DNA from: Cyprinodon diabolis
Lineage: Eukaryota > Chordata > Actinopteri > Cyprinodontiformes > Cyprinodontidae
Assembly: GCA_030533445.1 (NCBI GenBank)
Contig: CM060076.1
Span: forward strand, 12,564,501-12,628,500
Reading direction: 5' to 3'
DNA: 64,000 nt
Positions 55,440 through 64,000 of this stretch are shown here, piece by piece (position 1 is the first letter of the stretch; each line of letters opens with the position of its first letter). The notes under the pieces were generated by a model. The model did no database searches. It had not been told where the DNA came from and saw nothing but the letters and a program-made list of their open reading frames with translations. A program made the translations under genes and the position numbers.

Positions 55440-55661
55440 CTCTGTCACAAATAAAGAGCAACAAAATTCACTCTCTGCTGTATTTAGTGCATCCCCTTGG
55501 GGAGCAGTGGGCTGCCATTGCGCAGCATCTGGGGAGCAGTGTGAGGTTAAGGGTTTTGCAAGGGAACCCAGAGGGGAGGCTGTGGGGATCGAATTGGACA
55601 CTTGTAACCTTCTCAGAGCACAAACGCACTACTCTAACCACTAGGCCAACACCCCCCTGAA
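55440..55661 (-). mobile_element. tRNA-derived SINE, best-preserved copy
   Basis: On the minus strand: 'gttggcctagtggttagagt' (A box), 'caattcgatccccac' (B box), then 'tctgggttcccttgcaaaac', a small internal duplication around 'actgctcccca', and a tail ending 'ttgctctttatttgtgacag'. It shares order and sequence with the copy at 21.6 kb. A function beyond retroposition is not indicated. Confidence 0.8.
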
Positions 55662-57076
55662 AAAAATAATTAAACTTTATTTATCTCAGACTGGAGAAAT
55701 TCACCTCTGATTGAATAACAACAGAAATCAGCTTAACTGCATGCTGCTTGGCGACAGTTGTAAGCCTAGATAATGCTGCTCCAATTCAATCAAGCTGATG
55801 CAAATTAAGATGTAAGTTAAAAACTTAAATAAATTTAGTTGAGCAAACTTAATTCAATTACTAGTTACCAAATGAGGCAATTAATTTCAAGGTATAGTGG
55901 AGGATTTTCGCCAATTTCTGAAAAGACTCTCTCTCAGCTTTAAAAAAAAAATGCACATGCACAACCTGTACCTGCTCACAAGAGAGAACGCTTATTAAAT
56001 GCGTGCAAGAGCATGCACAAGCCCATTTCTCCTTGTGCATTCTGTTTTAAAGTTGCTGTGTGCATCGCTCATACAAGCTTGTTATCCAAAAGAAGATTTG
56101 CAATTTTTCCACTATATCAGACTCACCACTGGTAAGTGAAAGTAGGACAAGCATGTAGGACAGCCTTACATACCACCAGAATGATTGACAATTAGGAGGA
56201 CCACTTAATTTAATGATCCACATGGAAAGCTGTTTTTTTCTATTTACATCCTCCAAAGTAAACTTTTTATTAACAGTTTGTCTTTTTTCTCAACACCACA
56301 TTTTGACTTTATTTTTTATCTTTCAACTTTGTTCTTAACACTAGATTTTGACTTTTATTTCAACATTTCAACTTTATTTTGACATTTTGAGTTTTTCTAG
56401 ACATTTTAACTTTACTTAATAGAGGAAGAGGGGGGAAAAAAATCATAGCCCTCTTATTTTTCCTCACTGCCCCTAATACTCTGTCATACCATTCACTACA
56501 TAGTGATCTTGTAAATCAGGTGTGCTGCAACAGAGAGACATCTAAAACATGCAGGGCAGTGAGGATCATGCTTAAGAACTACTACTTTGAACTTATGGTG
56601 TGATCTGCATGCTGGCTTATTTGTGAGGACCTAAAAGTTCAGCAATAGTAAAAAAAAAACTAGAGAAGACCAATCCCACTTTAGTCAAGTGAGTCTTCAG
56701 GACAATATCGATCTATATTTTATTGTGTCTATCAATGGGAAAGGATTAGTTTATTATAAGTGTTTTCTAAATTCTGTGCATTTACATATTTGTATGAATG
56801 GGAATAGGAGAGATTTTAGTCAGGTCTTCCCATCTTGTATCTTTCCCTTAGCTGCTCTGCATTTACACTCCTGGTTTTCTAGTCACTTGTTCAATTTAAC
56901 TACGTCCCTTTCTTTTCCCTTGCTCTTACCTCTGGATTATGTTGTTGTTTTTGTGTAAAGGTAGGTATGTTTCAGAATACTTGCTTGTGTATTTTTGAAA
57001 GGAAGACCTATGAATTTTGGTGTAAGAAGTTACATCACCAAAGTTTTTTACTTGTGCAGCTATTTGTGCAGCAAAA
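55662..57076. other. no recognised feature
   Basis: AT-rich sequence with a few 'acattttgactttattt'-type short repeats at 56,290-56,415; no exon or element recognised. Confidence 0.4.
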
Positions 57077-58128
57077 ATGCCACACACCTCCAAAATCAAT
57101 ATTGAAGGTGTCTCTAAAACATCCACCAGAACATTGCTGTTCAGGTTCATCTTCATCTTTGCCTTTCGAAATGGCACAACAAGCCGCGCACTTTTTATTG
57201 ACGTGACAAAGGCTTTTGATACCACGACACTCTGCTTAAGAGACTGTGACATTGGTCTTTCTACTGAAGACATTAGTTGGTTGTCAGACTATTTGTCAGG
57301 GAGAATGCAAAGTGTACATTTTGCTGGGTTGACCGCTTCCTTTCTTCCTGTAAAAAAAGGCATCCTCCAAGGATCTGTCCTGTGTGCACTGTTGTATTCG
57401 ATAAATATGAATGATCTCTGTCATAAAGTCTTAAATTCCTCTTTTGATTTCTGTGCAGAAGACTTTGTCATCTACTGCTCTTGTACTGCCTGAACAAGTT
57501 TAGCATTTTTACAATCTGCCTTTAATATTTTGCAGACTTATCTGGCTCAGATAAAACTGGTGTTAAATAAAAAAATTTTCACATTGTTTTCACAGATTTA
57601 ATTAGTGTTGGCTTATACTGTAGGTGCTTGGGTATTATAACTGACCAAAGTGTGTCTTAATCCACACTATGAGGGCCTTGTAAGAAAACTGAAGCTTAAA
57701 TTGGGTTTCTTCTACAGGAACAAATATTATTTTCCTTTTCTCGCAAGGAAACATCTTAGTTATGCAATTTTTTTACCTGTGTTGCATTGTGGCAATCTGC
57801 TTTTATTAATGCACCTTTAAAATACCTTAAGTAATTTGAAAAGTATGTGCCATGGTGCCCTGCATTTTATTACTGGTTGTGGAAATTGTTTTTACCATTG
57901 TATTCTGTATGCTGTTGCAGATTATCCATCTCTGTATGTCGATAGGGTCACACACTGGTTCATGTTTGTTTATACTTGTACTATTGGGCTCCTCCTGTTT
58001 TACCTCTGTACTCACATGTGTAAAAGCAGCTAGCAGTATGGCTTGCACTCCCAACACACCCTTTAAATGGCAGTTCCAGAGGCCCTAGTACAACTGGGCA
58101 AGACAGAATTTAAATATGCTACCCCAGC
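57077..58128 (+). pseudogene. decayed LINE reverse transcriptase (fragment A)
   Basis: A remnant with the RT block order FIDVTKAFDT, LSTEDISWLSDYLSGRMQSV, VKKGILQGSVLCALLYSINM and a lost Y-x-D-D (FCAEDFVIY), up to about 57,490. Later frames show HGALHFITGC, YPSLYVDRVTHWFMFVYT and LLLFYLCTH near 57,850-58,020, the typical post-RT region of a CR1/Jockey-superclade LINE. Many frame changes are present. It is joined abruptly to a different LINE tail at about 58,128. Confidence 0.75.
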
Positions 58129-58335
58129 ACTGCATGTCTCTAGCCAGTAACATCATAAATGACCCCTCACACCCCCATCATGGACTGTTCTCCCTGCTGC
58201 CCTCTGGGAAGAGAATTCAAAGCATCCGATGCAGGTCCAGCAGATTCCATAACAGTTTCTTCCCCACTGCCATTAGACTGCTGAATGTTGTGTAAAATGG
58301 GTTATTTTATTTATATATATATATATATATAAAAA
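58129..58335 (+). mobile_element. LINE 3' tail (same family as 13.8-16.2 kb)
   Basis: The sequence encodes MSLASNIINDPSHPHHGLF, LLPSGKRIQSIRCRSSRF and FFPTAIRLLN followed by a stop, then an AT-rich tail with a (TA)n tract at 58,311-58,330. The same C-terminal block, split by a hAT, is present at 14.1/16.1 kb on the other strand. Confidence 0.8.
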
Positions 58336-59314
58336 ACATATGTTAGAACTGTAAATATACAGTAATATGTTTATATTACATGATTTGCATTTATTACTGT
58401 TTTCAAGGCTGCACTTTAAAAAATGAAATTGTCAAGAGCTGTTTTAAACAAAATCTCTTTTTGTATACAGTCGTGTATAGAAATTGACAAAATAAATCTT
58501 TCTCTCGGAATAGTGTACAAAAGGATGTGAACTTGACTGATCTTATTACATTGGTGAATCGAAATCCATCCTAAAGGAATGGTATACTAATAGCATTGGT
58601 CAGAGTTAATGCCTCTCGTATTTGCATATTTTATTGAAATATTTTTATGTCTTTATTCTTTTGTGTATTATTGTTGTATGATTCTGTCTTCTTGTTGTAA
58701 CTGTTTTCTTGTTGCCTTAAGGCCATGTCACACAAAAGGAAACCATAATAAACAAAATATTCCATTGCAGTGGGGCCATATCACCATAGCTCTTAACTCT
58801 TTAGCATTGAAGTTATCCTTTCCCAGGATTATACACAAACTTTGCAAAGCCCTGCTCGAAATCCTTCATCCTAGCAGTTCCCATGCATAAGCCCTCATTC
58901 TGGACTGAATGGAGGATTCTAACAGTCTTTAATTGAAGTGTAACTCCTCATTTGCACAGCCTCAACTACCATTGTATTTTCCTCTCCATCTCAATTAGAA
59001 ACAGTTGTTGTTTCCCACAGGCTTTATGACACTGCTGCTGCATGACAGACAGTCCTCCTCTGTCGTCCATCAGAAATATGGATCAAGTCCATTTTCGATA
59101 CAGCAATACATGTCAATCTAAAATCATCTAAAAACCAGATGAGCTGGCCAGGAAGTCAAACACCAATGGAATAGAGACAGCAGGTAATTTCAAAATAAAA
59201 GAGCAGGCAGTTTAAATGTATAAACAAATGGAACACACATTGCAGATGCCGTCCATCTTGCTAACTGCTATCACCGCTGGGCACTGCAAAGTTATGACAC
59301 ATGCCAATGGAAGT
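58336..59314. other. no recognised feature
   Basis: Non-coding. The part 58,900-59,110 has balanced composition and could be a conserved non-coding element; not testable here. Confidence 0.35.
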
Positions 59315-60715
59315 AATTCAATTAAAAAATACTTTATCAATCCCAAAGGGAAATGAAATGTTGCTGTAACTCATAGGTTTTTATCTTTTATCCAGGTTTT
59401 GTACTGTTGGTATTGATGGCTGTAGAGAGGAAGGATCTTCTGTAGTGTTCTGTCTTGCACCCGATCTGGAGAAGCCTCTTACTGAAGACACTCTGTTGTT
59501 TAAAAAAAATTAAAGAGGATGCTCAAAGTTGTCCACAATGTTCTTCAATTTATGAAGAATTCTTGTTTGTGAAATAATCTCCAGAGGAGTTCCTTGAACA
59601 GAGCAAGGCATCTTTATAAGCTTATTGAGCTTTTTTAAATCATTATCACTAATACTGTTTCCTCAGCAGGTGATGGCAGAAGAGATCACACTCTCAACAA
59701 CAGATTTATAGAAGATATATAGCATCTTGCTGCAAACGCTGAAGGACCAAAGCTTTCTCAGGAAGTACAATCTGCTCTGTCTCTTCTTTCAGACAGCTTC
59801 ACAGTTGTGTCTCCATTCTAGTTTGTTGTCTAGGTAAACACCAAGGTATTTATACTCCTGAACCACCTCCCCTTCTTCTCCCAGGATCTAAACAGGATTC
59901 AACTCATTCCAGTTTCTTCTGGAATCTACAATCCTCTTCCTTATTTTGTTGACTTTCAGGATCAGATTATTGTTTCCACACCATGCCACAAAGTGGGTCA
60001 CCAACTCCCTGTACTCAGCTTCTTGTCCATCTTTGATTCACCGAATGATTGGGGAGTCATCTAAGTATTTCTGTAAATGAGAGGACTCTGTCCGGTAACA
60101 GAGGTCATACATGTACAAAGTAAAAAGGAATGCTGAGAGTACTGTCCCCTGTGGTACTCCTGTGCTGCTGACTATTTAATTAGACAGCTGACCCTTCAGT
60201 CTAACAAACTGTGGTCTTTTTGTCAGGTAGTCTTTGATCCAGGCAATTGATGCCTCCACCTGAGCCTTCTTATGTTTCTCGCAGAGTAAGTCAGGCTGAA
60301 TCATATCAAATGCACTGGAGAAATCAAAGAACATGATCCTCACAGTGCTGTCTGCCTTGTCCAAAATACAGTAGGTTGTTGAAACAGGTGTATGATGGCA
60401 TATTCCAGTACAAACCCATGGCAATAAGCAAACTTCAGGGGGTCCTGATAGCTACTTGTTTGCTGAGGTGAATCAACAGAAGTCTCTCTAGGACCTTCAT
60501 GGTGTGTGATGTCATGGCAACAGGCCTATAGTCACCGAGGACTGTTGGCCGAGTTTTCTTTGTAACTGATAAAGGTAGGAGGTCTTCTGCATCACTGGAA
60601 CTATCTCCAAGGACAAACTAAGGTTGAAGAGGTGCAGTAGAATCCTACAGAGCTGATCTGCTCAGGCTTTCAGGACTCTGTTGCTGACACCATTAGGACC
60701 TGGTGACTTATTACT
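59315..60715 (-). pseudogene. decayed LINE RT (fragment B, Rex1-like)
   Basis: On the minus strand, from 60,715 downward, the order is KSPGPNGVSNRVLKA, then IMFFDFSSAFDMIQPDLLCEK and SIAWIKDYLTKRPQFVRLKG (82-codon open piece 60,424-60,176), STGVPQGTVLS, a catalytic-site variant YLDDS, EYKYLGVYLDNKLEW, QSRLYFLRKLWSFSVCSKML and a 3' end near 59,315 at 'ccctttgggattgataaag'. This is a common fish LINE of the CR1/Jockey superclade; I think of Rex1 but cannot prove it. Stops and frameshifts are frequent. A short piece of the same family lies at 29,493-29,672. Confidence 0.82.
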
Positions 60716-61200
60716 TTTTTTAAAGTTACATAAAATCTACCGGGCTTGTTCACGATGGAGTCACATCCCGGACCTGTTAGTCCTGCACATTCATTATTTA
60801 GTTATTTTCACTGTTAGAGTTTTGACACATATTAGTTTGGCTTGTTTTCCATTTGCCTTTTTTTTTAGGGGGGGCTTTATCTTAGCCTTTTTTAAGTTTG
60901 TTTTTTCTTACTTTTTCTCATGATTGTTTCTGTATTGTTAGATTCATTCTCTTAGTTTATTAATTGCAGTATTTGTCCCCGTTTCATAATTTTGTTACTA
61001 GTCAGGGCCCCCTGTTAATTAGTCAATTGTTTACCCTGTTTTTCTCATTTGTTTTGCACACGTTTCTTCCCCTACTTAAGATCTTAGTCAGTTGCCAGTA
61101 TTCATCTTGTCCCAAGTTTGTTTTCATGTTTCCTTTCCTGCAGCTGTTTCATCTGCCTAAGGAATTCAATTGAAATCCCCACCATGTGTCTTCTGAGCAT
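60716..61200 (+). repeat. LTR-like T-rich segment, low confidence
   Basis: Directly after the LINE break the sequence becomes T-rich on the plus strand. A TATA-like 'cccctacttaagatc' at about 61,070-61,084 and the general composition resemble the LTRs at 10.3 and 11.3 kb. No edges or duplications could be found. Confidence 0.3.
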
Positions 61201-64000
61201 CATTTCTGCATTTCGATTCAAATTAACAGATTAAGAGAGATTTGGACAAGATTGTTGCAATTGAATAATGCACTCTGTAATTTAGCTCCTCATAAATTTA
61301 ATGATTACACCATATTAATTTCCTTGGTTTTAATCCATCTACCTTAAGAATTCATGCTTGGTAACATATATACAATTTAGTCAGTTATAGCATGGTGACG
61401 TTTGTCAGAATTTATTTTTTTTAATTACCTGCTTGTCAAAATGCAATGATGACAAAACTAAGGAGATACATGAAAAACTGCTACATCCGCATCTGGTGTA
61501 TCTTGTTTATAATTTATAACAAAGAAGCACAAAAATACTATTTATTGTTGTATTTATACATAGTGAATATATACTGGACAGACTGTGAGGTAAATCCTGA
61601 TCTCCTCACAAAGCATTTCTGAGTCTTTCATTTTTTGTTGCCAATGTTTCCTGAAATGTATCCCGTTTCTTAACCACAGCTAAAATAATTAACTGTGATT
61701 GTACAAAAATGCAAGTTAAAGTGTTTGAAAGACAATCATACAGAAAGTAAAATTGAAATATAAAACACAAATAGATCAAGTAAATAAAATGTCTAATCAG
61801 TTAGTTATGTCTAAGTGATGTAACCACAAGCATCTGAATGTTGATGTTGGTTTGAAAGAGTATATTTTATTCTGATAAAAAACATTTTTGATATTTCTCT
61901 TATTTTTCTCTTTAGAGGATATAAAACTAAAATGTTAATTTCCTTGTTGGCACAGAGTAGATGATGAGGCCCTTTTAGTGGGTTTCTGTCTGATTTCAAC
62001 ATAAAATGTACATTGGTTATAATGTTTTGATAGCCACTATTGCCAGTTACCTGGGCTAGTTTTTACTGTTAAGCAAAGAAAAAAGTTCTTATTTAATGCA
62101 ACTTTAAAATTGATTCTGCCTACTCCTGACAGAAGCCACAGTTTCGCCAGTTATCATGAGACACCTCATAAGTGATTCCCAATTGGATGTTTTCCTGAAC
62201 GGGGACTCAGAAATCAGAGCCTGAATGATTGTGAAACTCCAGTGACCCTCCAGCAGTGTATCTAAATGGCTGTGCCTCCTGCTGAACAGCAGAAACCTGC
62301 CAACAAACCCATTTACAGTTTGAAAAAGGGGGACTGGGCTGTCTGGACCTTATTAATCTCTCACAGAAGTGTCAGTGAACCTCTGTTCTCCTTTGTCGGT
62401 CAATCAAAGCCACTCCATGCTGTTACCGCTGGCGGGGAATCTCGTTCACCTCTGACTTGCTGAGGCGGTTTTCCATCTGAAGACTTGATGATAGACTTAG
62501 TTATAGAACACAGCATGATTTTCATTGCCAGGAAATGTTAAATCTTATGTAAGCCGAGTGATATTTTCATATGCTGTATATTATTATTGAATGACATTTA
62601 TTATATTTATATTCAGCGTAAAAATATAGATCTTTTCTGTGAACTACAAAATTATTGTCTGAGTCAAACACACACCAGGGATATATATCTGTTCAGCAAC
62701 TCAATTCTAAGACAGAAAACCATTGTTAGACTTCTGAAATAAAAGTAAATACAACATTTGTACAGACTGATAAAGAAGTTTCAAATAAACTTCACCTCAC
62801 AGATGTTTTTTTAAAGAATTTAAGGAGATTTATGCATTTTAGGGGGATAACAAAGCATAAGTATTGCTGACATCTTTTTTACACTGGACCATCTTATCAC
62901 TTTCAAGTCTATTACTCGTGTGATTACCAAGACATATTCTCTTATTTCACCTTAATTTATTGTAAGCATCCTACTAAGCTAATTGTTCCTGTTTAACATG
63001 CCTTTCTTTGATATGAGTGCTTCTGCTTTAGATCAACACAGTTAAATTTCCTTTGGCAGATATTCATGTAAAAGACCAAAATCGAAATGTGTATATAGAA
63101 TTGTGCAAATTGAATGTTACCTCAATAATAAAATGCAAAATGTATTTCATTATCATTTCATTATAAAATGTATTTATAAATGTGTATCTATTCCAGCCCA
63201 TTGGATTCAAATGATTTCACTACCTCCTTTGCCTTGTATAAAGTGCTGCAGAGGCATGTTAGTCATACATCCATTAAAGTGTCTTTGTGACAGCAGCAAG
63301 ATTCTTCATCAATGCAGGACAGTGTTTGATAAGAACAGGGTTGTGTTACACTGGAGTAGGGAATGAAACCCCAATATCCAACCTTAACAGCTTATTAGTT
63401 CCTCTGGTATTAAAGGTAGTTATCAGATAAACTCCAACTAGAAGATAACTCTGTATTCTTCCCTGTAGTTGGATTCTTTAAGAGAGGGATTCACCACTGA
63501 AAGTTGAGTTAGTGCATACACTCCTTTTAAGACACAGACAGTGCTGGAAAATCCTTAACATTCTCTCTGCCTCCTTCATGTTATATCTGCAAATCATTTC
63601 CTACCTCCCATTGCACCTTCACTCTCTTTCAGTTGCTGTCTCTGTTTGTGATGTCAGACAAAGACAAAGGATTGTTCCTATACTGGTGTGACAAAGTTGG
63701 TTTGCTTTGCTTTCTCCTTTTTTAGGCGCATCTTTAAAGCTGTCACAGAGTTGAGTTTGGGGTGGTTGAGTGGTAAGCCTATAAAGACAACAAGGAAGGA
63801 ATCTGTGACACAGGATTCAGCTGTCACACATATTAAGAGAAATCATCCAGCTGTAACTGTTAAAGAAGAAGTCACAAACAATAAAAGTCAGACTTTATGT
63901 GCACTGAAAACTTAAACCATAATAATTGATAAGAAAGCTTGGAAAGATACTTAAAAACAGAAAAAGAAACACATATTATTTCTTTTGTCTGAAGTCGAAT
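61201..64000. other. no gene recognised
   Basis: AT-rich unique sequence. A GC-richer block at 62,130-62,480 may be conserved non-coding DNA or part of an unknown exon, but it has no protein motif that I recognise. The last 75-codon open frame (63,688-63,915) ends in a BED-finger-like 'THIKRNHPAV', too little to name. Confidence 0.4.

Noticed and set aside
62130..62480. Possible host exon
   Set aside because: Its composition is suggestive, but no frame shows a recognisable domain or clear splice sites.
63688..63915. Possible BED-finger tail 'THIKRNHPAV'
   Set aside because: Only about ten residues fit, no Cys pair precedes them, and no element ends are near.

Overview
The window reads as repeat-rich, non-coding DNA from a bony fish, most likely a teleost. 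The reason is the mixture of mobile elements: a Tc1 element with about 200-bp IR/DR ends, a Dong/R4/Rex6-type LINE with a C-terminal restriction-like endonuclease, an L2-type LINE whose ORF1 carries an SGNH esterase, Tf1/sushi-type Ty3/gypsy elements, several hAT elements with 8-bp target duplications, and tRNA-derived SINEs. I recognise no exon of a host protein gene, no rRNA, no tRNA gene and no CRISPR array. The window is probably intergenic or lies inside a large intron. Every convincing reading frame belongs to a transposable element.

Layout. 0.65-1.3 kb: 5'-truncated L2 3'-UTR copy (minus). 2.1-3.7 kb: almost complete Tc1 element with TA duplications and one frameshift in the transposase. 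5.1-7.9 kb: Dong/R4/Rex6-type LINE (minus) lying between two TA microsatellite tracts. 7.95-8.3 kb: 5' stub of a probable hAT-like gene. 10.3-12.1 kb: two solo-LTR-like units. 13.8-16.2 kb: a three-level nest (LINE tail, 2-kb hAT inside it, TA-flanked MITE inside that). 18.0-19.1 and 26.85-28.2 kb: two copies of one non-autonomous hAT. 19.8-21.7 kb: L2 tail, LINE remnant and SINE. 23.1-23.8 kb: sushi-type solo LTR (minus). 25.2-26.4 kb: internally deleted hAT that keeps a BED-finger first exon. 29.5-31.7 kb: LINE scrap and a decayed gypsy element (minus). 35.0-39.9 kb: nearly full-length L2 LINE. 42.85-43.9 kb: LINE 3' end and a 509-bp solo LTR. 44-52 kb: mostly unique sequence with a striking hairpin and one candidate enhancer. 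52.1-55.2 kb: internally deleted sushi element. 55.4-61 kb: SINE and LINE remnants. 61-64 kb: unique AT-rich sequence.

The most informative signals are: (i) an exact 11-nt complementarity between the inferred transcript start and the primer-binding site of the sushi element, the arrangement of Tf1-type self-priming; (ii) L2 ORF1 and ORF2 lying in one frame, separated by a single UGA with no in-frame AUG before the endonuclease domain; (iii) flawless target duplications that fix the edges of nine elements; (iv) a 45-bp near-perfect hairpin. All functional statements are inferences from sequence and family knowledge; nothing was aligned by computer.
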